DNA of 64,000 bases from Adineta steineri (taxonomy: Eukaryota; Rotifera; Eurotatoria; Adinetida; Adinetidae). The stretch is from NCBI GenBank assembly GCA_905250115.1, contig CAJNOI010000009.1, positions 1,078,818 through 1,142,817 of the forward strand, written 5' to 3'. Made by a program: the position numbers and the translations under genes. Within the stretch, counting starts at the first letter, position 1, and every line of letters starts with the position of its first letter. Shown piece after piece: positions 1 through 13,700 of the stretch. Under the pieces are notes generated by a model. That model made no database searches. It was not told the origin of the DNA and worked only from the letters and a program-made list of their open reading frames with translations.

Positions 1-3000
1 GTTCCATAACTGATTTAAGATTTTTTCCTGTTGTAAAATCTTCATCATCATTTGGTACAGCAATAGTAAAACCAAGAAATAAAACTGATAATTTCCATTG
101 TGCTACTTTATTTAAAATACGTTGAAGAAAACGATGACGAACATGAATATTTTGATGCTAAATATAAAATAAATAATTGTTGTTTTTGTTTTTGAATAAA
201 AATAATCGAACCGTTGCTGCAGCAAATAATTCAACATAATTTGTTGGTGAAAAACTATGAAAAACTTCAGAAATTTCTAATATACGAAGTACTTCAAATG
301 ATGCTTGTAATTGTAAATAATGTCGACCAATTCTTTCAAAACAAAAACCATAAAATTCTATAAAAGAAATTCTCTTTTCAACTAACTCATTTTTTGGAAA
401 CATAAAAACATCTTTAATTAATTTAAGTAAAAATTTCATAAGTAAATTAATTGTATCAATACGATCTTCATCATCAGCATCTTCATTATCATCATCATCA
501 TTATCATCCAAAAGTGAATTTCCATGACGTTGTATACGAATACAATTTGCTGAACGTGAAAGAAATTTTAATTGATTTGCCTAGAGAAAAAAAAGATTTA
601 GAAAATATGGTTTCAAAGCAAAGTTTATTATATTTACTCTCATTTGTATATCATCAGAAACATCATCAAACGATTTCATAGTTTCAGTTGAACTTTTACT
701 CTAAAATTTTTGAGGAAATATGTGTGTTTTTTTGTTCATAAGAAAAATCAGATTACATTTGGAAAATGTCGTAAAATAACTTTGATTATTTGTTGAAGTA
801 TATTAAACATTGTACGTGTTGATGGAGCATATTTAACAATATGACTTAATAATAACCAACGATATGATGATGCAGAACCATCTGTGGACCACCAGGAGGT
901 TTTTGTCTAGAAATAAATGTATTTGAGTTTCGGATTTTAGATAAGAGAGATGAGAAAGTATGTCTTGGTTTCTCAAAAGTGATTTACTTTGCCAAATAGA
1001 CTATGTGTAATAATTTGTTCTAATTGTTGTTCATTTGATCCAACAATTGGTACAAGTGCACGCATTGCCCATTTACCCATTGTTGTTGTATCACCTTTAT
1101 TAATAGCATCAACCAAAACATCAACAAGACGACTATTAGAAATAAAAACACAAATAATTCTCGAAATTCATTAATGTTTTATTCATTACTCAATAAGGGC
1201 AGCTTTTATTGTACCTGGACCAAGTAATGCACCAAATTCAGCTAAGATACCAAAAACAAATGTACCTAAATATATATATTAATAATTAATTCAAATATTT
1301 CTAATAAACTTACTAAGTACAGGTCGATTTTCATCGATAATCTCAATAAATTTTTCTAAAATTTCAACATCCATTGAACTTTCGAAATATGGTCGAAGTA
1401 CCTTTATAAATAAATAATATATATATATACATAACAAAAGAAAAATCATTTTCATTTACTTTAGTTAATTTTCCCATTTGTTTAATACAACGATGTTGAC
1501 ATTGTTCATTTTGTTGTCGATTATCCGTTGAAATCGAAGAAGATGAATCAATATCATCAGTATCATTATCATCATCAGTTTGTTCTTCTAGTAATGCTTC
1601 TAAAGAAATCATCTTGATATTGATTTATATAAAATTAAGATATATCTATATACCTTCATTAAAATAAGTTTGTGCAGATAAAGGAAATTCTTCGAGAAAA
1701 TCATGTGAAAAAACAATTGATACACGACTAGCTAAACGATCTTCAACAAGTTGAACAGCTTCATTAATTGTTGCTGTTGAATCATCCATATTAGTTGTCT
1801 AAACATACATTAATTTAAGTGAACAAAAATAAGATATGAATAAAAATAGTTCTGTTTCAGTTTAATTAAAACAACTATCATTCTCTATGAATAAACTGAA
1901 AGGAGTGGATGAATTATTCTAAATATCAATTTATGTAAACAGGATTATCGGAATTTCGCAAATTGGGCTCTCACTAGGGACCTGCGGAGTCAACTTTTCT
2001 GATTCCCGAAACCCGACTTCGGCTCCGGAAAATTATGCTTTACAGGCTCTGACTCTGACGGAGTCATAATGGGGTTTCGGAGTCCTCCGCAGCTCTCTAA
2101 CTCCCGCCCACTAAAATTTCGCCAGTATATTCCTTGTACTTCAGCCCATTCACGAGTTTCCAATGAACTTTCGCTAATACATTCCCTGCACTTTTATCAA
2201 TTCGCAGATGTCTGTTTATATACATCGTTGAGATCACGATGAAATAGTGTGCTGTCGATACAATTGATTGAACAAGAAAATGTTTTTAAAAATATACGTA
2301 CATTTGTTGTTTTGGAAAACGTTGTATCTACCAATGTTGATTGATCGATAGTTAAGTATGACATTGATTGTAATTGTTCTCTTGCTTTAGGTTCGGATTT
2401 CATAATCCATTCACGTAATTTTTTTACACCATGTTCTTTTGGAGTAAAACATACTAAATAAAAATTTAATTTTAGATTTTATTAAGAAACAAAAATTATT
2501 ATTTAAATTATACAATCACTAAGTTTTTGTAAAATATGAGAAAGTTTTAAATGTTCATCCTCATTTTCACTATCTAATTCTTCAAGATCAGGTGTTAAAT
2601 CCTCTTCATTATCACTTGTACTCATTTTACTAAGACTTTTTTCACTTGTTGTACAACATTTAACAAGTGCTTTATGCAAAAGTAATCGTAATCTAAAACA
2701 AATAAAATTCTTTCAAAGAAAAATTCGTCTTTTTTTATTATTACTCAGATTGAATATGAAGTAATTGACCATAATTTCTAGAAATAAAAAAGGAACATAT
2801 ATTCAGTTTAATAAATAAATGAATTTATTTACTTAACACCCTCATCACCAAGATCGGATTGAGCAAATATAAAAAATTGACGAGTTCGCTCGTCAATACG
2901 ATAATGTTCAAAAATAATATTTTCAAAAAAACGTGTTTGAGATTCAATACTAAAATATTTCATCTACATTTAATTAATTTTCTACTCAAATTTTACCGAA

Positions 3001-5542
3001 CGATTAAATCAGAATGTTTAATTGCTGTATGAAGTACAATTCTTGGTACAACATCAAGACGTGAACGAGTTGGTGATGGATATGGATCTTTAACATAATA
3101 AAGACGATAAAGATATGCAATTGTATCTACACAATTAATTGCTACATTTGCCTAGAAGATAATTCGTTTTACAAACTAAATAGATAGAAGATTTATCTTT
3201 ACTGTTGAATGATTACATCCAGTAAAAAGTAAATTAAGAAGAGAATCTGGTGTTGCATGATAGCATTCTTTAATTGCTAAACTTATTTGATCGACAAGAA
3301 CACATAAAAGTTGAGGAGAGATCATTTGAGCATCAAAACATTTTTTCAAATCATCTAAAGAATTTTGGGTTTTTTTTTATAAAAACCAAAAAAAGGTGAA
3401 GAAGATTTACCAATGAGAATATTAGTGATATAAGTTTTTCGGAGAAGATATTTTGCAAGATTTTCAATGACAATTCGTTGAGCTTCACTATCTTTTTCAT
3501 GAAAACTAAAATAGAATTAAATCTGTATTCGAACGGAATGGTAAAGAATGAGTATTTTACCTTTTACGAAAATCATCGAGAACATCAGTATGTAATTCTT
3601 CTCTAATAGTATATACTCCTGTAAGAACGTCGACTATAAATCGAATACCAATTTCACGTTGATCTGGATTTGGATTCTTCGAAAATTAATAAATATATAT
3701 TGAAATTATACTATTCGTGAATAAATAGTTACTTTTAAAAATGTTTGATGCATAGTTAAAATAGGTGGAATTATTTCTGGTATATGTACATGAATAATAC
3801 GAAATAAATCATAACTTTCTTTTAATTTACGTTTTACATTTGAAGCAAATGCATCGAAAAATAGTTTTCGAAAATACTAAAAATAAATGTTCAGAAATAA
3901 AATAGAGCAGATAATATTGTATACTAACTTCGCTGATTGCTATTTTAAAGCCAAGATTCATTTTAGCAAGAAGACGTTCAATAAATTTATAGAGATCTGA
4001 ATGTTCTTCATTATCGATTTCCTAGAAAAAGGCAAGACAAAAGAAAATATTACAATATTAACGATCGAATAAATGGAATAAAACCAAAACTCTCTTAAAA
4101 ACTGTGTCTGTACAAATCAGTGTTTTATCTAGGTTTTTCCTTTCGAGAGTGCGATAGCAAGGTCCGGGAGGGCGAAAACTTAATTTGTAGAGGACAAATA
4201 CATAGTATAAGCATAAAAATTGTAATTTTCGGGAGGGCAAAATCGTTCTTTGGAGGGGCGCCGCCATCTCAGCTCTCGCGGTAGATAAATCACTCATAAA
4301 AAATATTTCATTTAGCGAGTGACGTATAATAGATTCACTATTTTCAAGCATACTTCAGAAAACTTCGCCTTCAGGGCACACTCAAAATGGCAAGTGGTTA
4401 TCAAAACCTTACAATTGTAGACCAAGTTATGTTTTACAAAATAAGACAAAGACAAGTTTTGCATGATTTATCGCTTTATTGTCGTTACAATCAGGCTAGA
4501 AGTTTCAATAGAGAATTGAATTTAAACACATTGTTCTTTCTTCTACAATTCTGTATTTTGGTGTGTGTGATTTTTACTGTAAAACAGGAAAACCCAATTC
4601 GTATTCTGTGTATATACTTGAATACCTCTTAAGACATTTTTTGGCCTATCCACATGGTAGTTCAAGTCAATTGATGATGAGTACATTTCCATGGCTATTA
4701 GAAAATGTTTCAGACACATTACGACGTGATGGAAGGTGAAGGATGCCAATATGTACTCTATCACGTAAGTCAGGATCAAAGATCAATACCGGAAGTAAGA
4801 GGGTTAGCGATTAGTAGAATACTATAAAGTTCAAGGCCAAATATCCGTTCCTACGGTAGCCAAAGTCGAAAGTGTATAGATACAAATTATTTGCTAGCAA
4901 TCAAGATGAATGCCTTGGAGATCACTCGATGTGCTTTTCCTAACCAGGGGAGAAGGATAAATCCAAAGGGTAATGAATATATTAATTCTACATTTCAACA
5001 CCGAAGTGACTGCGCTAACAAGGTTTTTATCGAATAATATTACAAGTTAATCAATCTCGTTTAATTGTATTTGCTGTTCTTAGAACGAAATGAACAGTCA
5101 GATAAATCAATTTAATTTACTTGAAGTAATGGTTTGAAGAAAACATCAAAATTATGTGCATCATTTCCCGAATGTAATGAACCGTATGAATTAGCAATAT
5201 CGGATGTTATATCAACGAGTGATTGCCAAATTGAACTATATTCTTGATTACTGAATTTAAATAAAATTTATATTTTATTTTACAAAGAAAAAATTCAATA
5301 TTCAACCTGGCTAAATCACAAGAAAATTGAATAAATTTAATAATAGATTCATTAAGTTTATCCGATCGTTGTTTGTTTGTTTTCTTATAATCAGTTATTT
5401 GTTTATAAAGTTGTAAAAAATCCTAACGAAAAAAGGAATAAATTTCAATAGGAAATGAATTTATATAAATTACTTTTCCTTTGGTTTTTAATGATTTCGT
5501 TGTTGAAAAAAATGATTTTAAATCATCAATTGGATCCGACAT
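1..5542 (-). CDS. PDS5: PDS5-like sister chromatid cohesion protein (3' end outside window)
   Basis: HEAT-repeat cohesin regulator acting in the nucleus on chromatin-bound cohesin (known for the family). The spliced reading, from a start near 5542 (MSDPIDDLKSFF) down to base 1, follows PDS5 order: a segment like LILELYNIDSHLLLSVLP (here DLFRIIHVHIPEIIPP, near 3830-3750), then VERRIF-type HEATs (ETRFFENIIFEHYR, near 2900), an acidic linker (2570-2630), SPETMVKIQ-like (STETMKSFDDVSDDIQ, near 690-640) and the final VRHRFLQRILNKVAQW, matching PDS5 VRQVFAQKLHKGLSRL. About 20 short introns. Oddities: the N-terminal part is roughly 100 residues shorter than in vertebrates and lacks the usual LLVACCLADI block, and two introns are long (4026-5119 and 1801-2301). 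The C-terminus lies beyond the left edge. Family call is sure; exon borders are approximate. Confidence 0.82.
1962..2115. repeat. GC-rich inverted-repeat island in a PDS5 intron
   Basis: Intron 1801-2301 contains a block far richer in G+C than its surroundings, built of GGAGTC/GACTCCG-like units. The left part (CTGCGGAGTC, then CCCGAAACCC) reappears inverted on the right (GGGTTTCGGAGTCC, then CTCCGCAG), so the block can fold back on itself. It resembles in style, not in sequence, the larger GC-rich hairpin at 56976-57408. No target duplication was found. Confidence 0.5.
4026..5119. other. 1.1-kb intron of PDS5, content unresolved
   Basis: The flanking exons end and start at good splice sites (donor after LLQ near 5119, acceptor CTAG before EIDNEEHS near 4022). 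The intron is about twenty times the usual length here. It holds a GC-richer patch at 4160-4290 (GGAGGGCG-type words) and short open frames without recognisable protein similarity. No clear terminal inverted repeats were seen. It could hide a missed PDS5 exon or an old insertion. Confidence 0.4.
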
Positions 5543-6429
5543 ATGAAATTCTATTTGATTAAATTTAGATCCTACGAATTTGAATTAAAATAATAGGGAA
5601 AAACTTCTCTTTTTTAGTTAGAATGAAATATCAGGTAATTCGTTTTTTAAAATTTACCAATTAAATTTTTCTTTCATAGATGGTGTTATAATTCATCAAT
5701 ATACAAGGTTAAAGTAAAATCTCTATAATTACTCTCGGAGTTCAACAGTTTAATCAGTCGAAATAATTTTAAGCGATGCTAACGTGACTGCAAATAAGTT
5801 TTTGCTCGCAATGATGTAATATGTTTATGACTAATATGATCATTAAAAAATAATGACATTGTTAGTCATATATTAATAACACTGATGGAAATGCATTAAC
5901 TCTCGCGTTACTGTAAGAGTATTTTTATCGTACTGATGTTACCCAAATTCTAATCGACGTGCTTCTCAACTGACACATGCATCTGTCTAATGTAAAATAG
6001 ATAAAATTAATAAATGTCAGTATAGATCGAAAGTACTCATAAGCAATATTGAATGTTTTTCATATACTTTATTAAGTATGAATATTTAGTAGGAAATTAT
6101 TGATTAAAGAAATTCAGTTTCTATTTCAAGACATTAGTATTACTTATTTATGGTACATTAACTCACCCAATAGAACAGTAATTTATATCAATGTCAATGA
6201 AATATTAGAAATAATAACATCTAATGGTTAAAAAAACAAAATTTATTTTTCATCGAAACCTTTGATTCAATGTCATTAATGATTAAATTAAATCATTCTA
6301 TAAACTTCAGTAGGTTTCTATTATAGTATAAAAAAATATCATAAAAAGTATTGCGCTGTTCAAATCATGTATTTATTCATATTCCATCAAATCAATTGAA
6401 TAAACATAACATATAATATGTATGACTGT
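5543..6429. other. Intergenic, PDS5 upstream region and EVG1 3' side
   Basis: AT-rich and non-coding by eye. It must hold the PDS5 promoter. A good acceptor-like site (TTCGTAG) lies at about 5572 upstream of the PDS5 start, so a 5' leader intron or trans-splice site is possible. Nothing else is supported. Confidence 0.35.
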
Positions 6430-7387
6430 TTAAGATTGTTCCTTTAAACGTTTTTCTAAATCTTTTGAACGTTGTCGATCGATTTGTTCCATTTCACGTA
6501 TTTTCTATAATTAAAAGAAAATTTTAAAGATAAGATAATTTGAAATTTGAAGTTTAACTAACATCAGCAATTTCATTTGAAATGACTTGTTGATATTCTT
6601 TTCTTTTGCCAACTGTAGACATTTGCTCAAGAAATTGTTTTCTTTCTTCGATTTCAAGTACCACTAGAATAATTTTATAGCAAATGTTTTTTTTTAATAA
6701 AATTAAGAGTTTTTTTGCATACATTCATCAAATCGATCAAGTTCACGTGGTGGTGTTGGAGAACGTTGACCTGATTTAGGTGTGATTTTTGATGGATCAG
6801 TTCCATATGCCATGAAATGTGCTAAACGATCTTTTTCTTGTTCAGTACGACCTTCTACAAAAATTAAATAATGAATAAGAGTTTCGGTTTTGTTTATCGA
6901 ACATACTTATGGGTCTCGGTTGATAATCAGCAGGTATATAAGCACCGGAATTAACGATATCATTATAAGTACGTACTCCATATGCATTTGCAGTTCTAAA
7001 ATCAATATACGATTGCAAAGATTATAGTTTATAAGGAATATCTACCTTGTTCGTCGAGGTTGTTCAACTCGTTTATTGACTGGTGCTTTTGTTTGTGTTG
7101 ATGATGGGCCGAGTTTTTCCGGTAATGATTCACCACCTATAAATAAATAATAAAAAAAAATATTGAATATGAAAATTCATTTCTTTCACCTACGAAGCAT
7201 ATGACTTGTAAGTTGACGACGTTGAAAATTATTTACACGCGACTCATCCATAAGTGCTAAAGAATTCGAAATATCATATTAATTTAAGTTTTAATTAATT
7301 CTAATTTATTCTACTCTTAAGTAATTTTGATGTTTCAGCACTAAATTGTGGTTTTCGAGTATTCCATAAACCTCCATTTGTTAGCAT
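6430..7387 (-). CDS. UPF0193 / EVG1 family protein (C22orf23-like)
   Basis: Six or so short exons give a protein of about 190 residues. Conserved in order with human C22orf23: an N-terminal stretch ending SRVNNFQRRQLTSHML (human SKLTNFQQRHIMDTM), GGESLPEKL, a middle NAYGVRTYNDIV, then the family signature PRELDRFDE, EIEERKQFLEQM and KIREMEQIDRQRSKDLEKR (human ELDRFEELVKEIQERKEFL and LREMEDIDHRRSEEL). The C-terminal half is predicted coiled coil. Function is not established; in animals the family is found in ciliated tissues. Start chosen at MLTNGGLWN, since the upstream frame has no better methionine. It is convergent to nothing nearby and lies in tandem with PDS5. Confidence 0.82.
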
Positions 7388-8561
7388 GACTGATGCTTTT
7401 TCTGTTATATAGTTCTTCAACACTTAGCTGTAATAAGCAGACATAAGCATATGAATTCTTTGGTCGTTTATAGCGTTGCTTAGCAATGACCTTCATTTTA
7501 ATCACAAAAGAAATTTGTTTATTTCTTATATAAATAATGAAATCACCTTTTTCTTTTTACTACATTTCTCCAATATTTTCAATGATACATATATGTACAC
7601 ACATACACACGTGATATCTCTTATTTCGATCGATAACGACGCATTCTTTTCTTCGTTTGCTTATTCGCTATGCCCGTTGGGTTATAATGCTTAGACGTAA
7701 GTGAATATGCACGCATCAATTTGATTAGAAAAAGAGAAAGAGAGAGAGAAAAAGAAAAACTCATTTATTGTATATATGTCCTATGATAGACGTGCGTATG
7801 TGAATAAGAGAATATCATATCTTTTTCTTTTTTTTTCGTATGAACTCTCTTTTATTTGCATGCATGCCGGTCGAATAAACAAACATATTTTTAACCATAT
7901 ATCGTCATCTTTATTTTTCCTTTGTAAGTACATATTTTCTGATGACGCACTTTGATAAACAAATTTTTTTTTATCGTTATAAATTCTGATGTAACATATT
8001 GCTGTCAACATGACTAATGAAAATTTCACTACTTTTTTCGTCATACTGAAGTTTGAATATATATATATATATATATATTTATTCGAGTAGACAGCTGCAT
8101 AGAAGAAGGCCAATAAAACATTCAATAATTGTCAGAAAATATGAGTGTGAGTGTAGAGGAAAATTTTTTTTTTTGATGGGGCTTTCTACGCCTCTGCATA
8201 GATATTTTTTGTCTCTGTATGCACATATAGGGTTAGATTTGACGTTAGTCTGCCTTGGTTGTCGTTGTGCGTTCTGTTTTTTTCTTCTTCTGTCGTTTCT
8301 TCTACCAATCATGAGTGTGATAGTGGGGTGTTATATATAATAGCTTTTTGTTTGCCTATCGTCGTTTTCTTTTTGCCTCTACATATGTTCCTCCATTTCA
8401 TTTCTTTCTCTATACAACGACAGCTCGCTTCTTGTGACCTTTTCTTTAGCATGAAAATCAACAGGAATTATTAACATGGCCTACTTTTCAAAATCCCATA
8501 TATTTCTTTTAGATTTTCTTGTTTTTTTTTTGCTTATCTATCTCATTGAATATAAACTAAC
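7388..8561. other. Intergenic region with pyrimidine-rich leader of the PNRC gene
   Basis: Divergent spacer between EVG1 (-) and PNRC (+). Contains GA-rich (7730-7760) and CT-rich stretches (8270-8540) and an (AT)n run at about 8058-8078. These look like promoter and 5' leader sequence. No coding signal is supported. Confidence 0.4.
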
Positions 8562-9032
8562 ATGAACAATAACCGAAAATCTCCGATTAAACAACAACAG
8601 CGTATGAAAAATTCTTATGCCATACCTGTTTCTAATTCCAATCGTATGCGATCAAATAGTAGTATGGGATCATCATATACAAAAAATTCCAGTACATATT
8701 ATCGTCATTATTCTAATACAACCTCACCGACGGCTATGTCAGCCTGTTCATTACCGGCTGTGCCATTATTTTATGCGACTACATATGCAGATCCACCAGA
8801 ATGTTCATCATTACCAAAACCACCCGAATCGTGGTATATAACCTCAAATGATGAAAATTCTCCAGTTGAAACTGAAGTTGAAGATGAAAAACCAACAACT
8901 GTGAAACAAAAATCTTTTCGTAAAACAAATTATCGAAATAATAATAATAATAATAGAGGTTTTTATAATCCATTTTCTTCTTCAAGAACCTATGAAAAAT
9001 TTCCAACGCCATATATATCTGTTAGAGCTTAG
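8562..9032 (+). CDS. PNRC2: PNRC-type decapping/NMD cofactor, single exon
   Basis: 156 residues, no introns. Residues 1-60 are Ser/Asn/Tyr-rich and disordered. Around residues 68-93 lies the family core: FYATTYADPPECSS followed by LPKPPESWY. This matches the vertebrate PNRC2 block YAGAKFSEPPSPS plus VLPKPPSHW. In that family the first part activates Dcp2 and the proline-rich part binds the Dcp1 EVH1 domain, linking UPF1-dependent decay to decapping. The rest is acidic (DENSPVETEVEDE) and then basic with an Asn run. Length fits vertebrate PNRC2 (139 residues). Because the similarity is one short motif, orthology to PNRC1 or PNRC2 specifically is not decided. Confidence 0.68.
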   Translation: MNNNRKSPIKQQQRMKNSYAIPVSNSNRMRSNSSMGSSYTKNSSTYYRHYSNTTSPTAMSACSLPAVPLFYATTYADPPECSSLPKPPESWYITSNDENSPVETEVEDEKPTTVKQKSFRKTNYRNNNNNNRGFYNPFSSSRTYEKFPTPYISVRA

Positions 9033-10712
9033 GAAAAGGAAAGCAGATACAAAGTTTGTGAGAATGACCTTTCTTTCTTCTATTTGTACAGGAATGCTTT
9101 GTCTCTTATGCAATCTCTTTCTAAATATGTATGTATTTGAGCATAGCAAAGTAGTATTTTGTACATACGATTGAGTCTCTCTGTCAATGACGAGGACGGT
9201 GATTCTTTCTCTTTCTTGTAATCAGGTTCTTGCAATAGATGTTTGTGTTTTTTCGTATATATATATATACATATGTACGTGTTTAATTGAGAACAACAAC
9301 AAGAGTCATTTCTAGTCGTTTTTTTTTTTGTTTATTCAATATATTGACTCAACAAATAGAACTAGTTCTTGTTTTTTGTTCTTTTCGCCTGATCGATAAT
9401 ATAACAGTGAAAAATTCGGTTTAATTTATGTTTTTTTTTCTCAATCAATTGTGATATATTGATTTCGAAAATGAATGAGGAAAAAAAAGAAAATAAATAG
9501 AATAAATAATTTTTCGTTTTTATTATTTTTCGATCTCGCGATTTAGTTTTCTTTTTTTTTTTTTGTTCTTGTTCTTCTCCTGTGTGCCATTTGTCTTCCT
9601 TTAATTATTTATTCATTTTTTCTATATGCGCAGTCTTTCCTATGTTGTCGATTATTATGGCTTTTGCGATACTTTGTGACTTAAGTCAGATTGTTCATTA
9701 AGTCAATGTTTCTTCAACATAGTTTGAAAGTTTTCTATCGTTTTTCTTTCTTTTCTTTTTTGTGTTTGTTAAAGTAAAATATATATGTTCTATTTGAAAA
9801 AAAAAGTTTTTTTTTCTTTTTATATTCATAGCAAAGATATAAATTAAAACGAAATAATTAGTATTTTTATTCATCATTAGAGCAATTAAATATGCTTTTC
9901 GTTTTTTGCAATTAGTTTGATATTTAACGTCAACAGAATAGCTATTTGATTGAAAAAAATATTTCAAATATAATGATAAACAAATACAGTAACAGAAGGA
10001 AAAATGATAAATGCAATTTTTATTAGTATTTTACAATATGTTGGATTTTTCTCCTGATTGTTACTATACATATACATATTGTTTTCATGACTTTTCCTAC
10101 AAATTTCTTATAATAACAAAGCTAATAAGTTCAAAAGAACAAAGAATCTTCTCGAACATTCTTGGAAAAAAATGACGCACGAGATAAGAACGCATGATGT
10201 ATGTGTATGTCATGATGTTATAAAAAACTAAAAATCATGCGTTGTAATATTATTAAAGTCATACTCGCTTAAAAATGACTTTTATGACATTATAAAGTAT
10301 TTAAAACTTATAAATTAAATTCTATTTAATACCACTATGATATTTATTTTAAAAAAAGTGTAGAAAAAAAAGAATATACAAGCACGAACTTATAGAAAAA
10401 GAAAACACGAACGAGTAAATATGATTTAATGAGATTGCCCATAATTTATTTCGGAGATAGCATAATACACCTGAGTTAGAAGTTAGTAAAATTTAAGAAA
10501 AACACAGTTTAGATTTGATTATATTGCATAAATGGTTATATCGCAAAGCATAAATAAACATTTATGAAAAAAAAGAGAAATGATTAATTTCTTGTTGAAA
10601 TAAATGAAAGACGAACAAATAATACTAGACAAATATTATCATTAGACAACAAAAAAAAGAAAGAAAGAAAGGAAGATTTTATTTTGATTAAATTTATTAC
10701 TATACAAATGAA
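9033..10712. other. PNRC 3' side and intergenic DNA
   Basis: Long AT-rich stretch with many T-runs, probably starting with the PNRC 3'UTR. An (AT)n run is at about 9256-9270. No exon, RNA gene or inverted-repeat element could be supported. It separates the 3' ends of PNRC (+) and GIT (-), so the two genes converge. Confidence 0.35.
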
Positions 10713-13700
10713 TTATAATTTTTGATAAAGTCCAACAAGACTTTTTGTAGCTAATGCAATATTATAACAATCATCAATTATATATTGAATTTGTTCTGTT
10801 CGATTTGTATTATGTGTTGGAGAAAGTTTTTCTTTTATTGTTGCATGAGCAAGAAGTTGTTGAGCACTTGAATTTAACATGTCTAGATTTGTTCGTATTT
10901 CTTCAGTTAATGATAGCTAAAAATATAAAATACATTCCTTAAGTTTCGGTTAAAAAACATAGAAAGAATGATAACAGATATAATATTACTAGCTGCTTTC
11001 TCGAACGACCGTGTTAAGATAATAAAAATCTCAGTTAGATTAGAAGTGTTAATTTAATAAGACAATTGGAGCAAGATATTTGCTGACATATTTCATGATA
11101 TCTACTTGTGTTGACGAGGGTTTATTCTTACTATATTATTTCTACAGAATGTTGTCAGGCATTCATTAATATATTTACTAACGGAATAAAATATTTTGTT
11201 GTATATGCCCTTTGATAATTCACAAGTGAAAGCTATCAATTAAGATTCTCTTATACTAAAAATTATATGTCAAAAACTTGTTTTGTAAGAAATTCGTAGT
11301 ATTCTTATCCAAATGATATAGAATCGGAAAAACGACTTCCGGAAACATCTAAGTCATTACTATACTACAAACTAGTTTAAAAAGCGTATATATTATAAAG
11401 ATCTTGATCAATATCACGGATTTGCTCTCCTCATTCAAATCATTAAAAAATGAGTAAAATTTACAATGCAAAACCTATCCTTCTATCATATATATATATA
11501 CTTCTTATCTTGATAAATTAAAATACAGAATTACATTGAAGAGTTCTAAGAAATTCAGTTTCTTTTATTATAACTACCTACTCTAAAGAAAATGAATTAT
11601 TTATAGTAACGGCAGATATATATACATAAAACAAGATGAATAAATTTCATACTGAATCTGATCGACCGACAAAATCCAATCCGAATGATCAAACTAGTAA
11701 TAAATCTGACGAATGAAATCGATTTAATCAGTCTACTACTAAATATTATCGATCATGACAATAGAAAATTATCAAAGTCATTCTATCAGATATTAACAAT
11801 AAGAAAAAGCTCGTCATTATTTCTCAAGATTTTAATACATGTGTAATTAAAATGTCAGTATATATAAACATCGATCAAGATCTTTATCGAATAAATTGCT
11901 TTTATGTTTCATCTCAGTTAGTACGATCAAAAATATATATTTAAAAGATAAATATACATACTCTATCAAATAGATGAATCATATCTTGAACAGAATTATT
12001 GATTCGTTCTGCACATGTGATGTATCTATTTAAAAAAGAAATTCTAATAATCAATATATTTATATATATATTTCGTGAAATATGTACCGATCCGATTGAT
12101 TTTCTTTGATTAAACTAAATAATTCAGCAATACGATGAGTTATTTTTCTTGTTCGTTTATCAATATCACCATTTGATTCTGTTTGTCCACATGATCCTAA
12201 AAATGTTTACATTCAAATGTGTTTTTATTTATATCTAGTTTATTAAACGAACCTTTTCGTGATGAACCTGTAGGTGATACGACTTTATTTCGTCCGCCTG
12301 AACATGATCGAGCTCGACCATTACTTGTTGGAGTTGTCAATTTTTGTGATGGATTTGTTGGAGATTTTGTTATTGGTACTTCGATATTTGTATTTATATA
12401 ATCTGTTGATCGAAATGGTCGAGAATGATTCAATACATTGCCTGAATCTTCTTCTATTTGTGGAAATCGTTGCATACTACGACTGGATCTAAACAATAAT
12501 TCAATTTTGATAATAAATTCAAAAATTCTAATTTAATAAAATACCGTTTTTCATGACCATATGATATTTGTCGAATTCCATTTGACGATGGACTAGAGTT
12601 GTTTTGTAAGAGTTAATTAAATAATCAAAAAAACTGAATAGTTTATTTACTTTTCAGGATCTTCAACAATAGTTGTATTATCATAATCACTTTCAACAAT
12701 TGGACTTGATTGTCGACTATGATTGTCAAATAATTGTTGTATTGACTAAACAAGATTTAATAAGTTATAAATTTTCAAATTTATTTAACTAAAAGGATCA
12801 GTATATGCTATCTGTTTTCGTACATTAACTGCTTAAAAATGTATTAAATATTAAAAATTGAATTCTTCTCTCGTCTGCAGTAATAACACTAATTATCCGA
12901 GTCAACTGATGTATCGGTTAACTTTTAATGCTACAGTTATGACAACACTCTGTTCAATCTTCTATTTTGAATACAGAATATCCGTCGTTGTTGAAACTAG
13001 TATAAATGAAATAGGAATTGCAAATGACATAATGCTTTCTCTTTTTCCGAGTTTTAAAAAAGTAAACATGCTGCAACTTATCAAAAGTATTCCTCGTTTC
13101 ACACCTACTCGATCGATAGCGTCGAACACTACCATATTTGTTTATATAAAGGGAAAATCATGGCTTCATCAATTCTATCAGCTTGATAAAAGTTAGAGAA
13201 GGCTGTGCTTGCTCTCATGAGTATCTTCTAAACCCATAAGTTTACTATTTTAATTTCTCTCAATGCTGTTGAATACTCTATTAAATAATAATTTACTTTA
13301 TTAATAATTCTATTTGAATCATCACCATTCATTAATGTTGATGTATGAATTTCCGTATGTGAACAAGATATGTTATTATTATTATTTGTGAATATATCAT
13401 TTGATACTTGCAAATCGACTTTATTCAAAAGACTTTCATCAAGTAATCGTTGAATCTATGATTATATATAACAAAAATAAATAAAGACTATATATAGAAT
13501 ATGAATTTTCTTTTACCATTTGATGTAGAACAGCTAGTTCATTTTTTAAATCAATATGAGCACATGCTAAATATTTCAATTGAAGTTCAGTATTTGCAAC
13601 ACGTGATTTTAAATCATGTGAACGATTATTTCGTGATGTTTCTTCATTTGAAATTTCCGATAAATTTAAACTCTAATAAAAAGAAAATTACATTAATTTT

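Noticed and set aside
12858..13196. 112-codon plus-strand open frame
   Set aside because: It lies in a GIT intron, with no family features or splice context. Treated as chance or old insertion.
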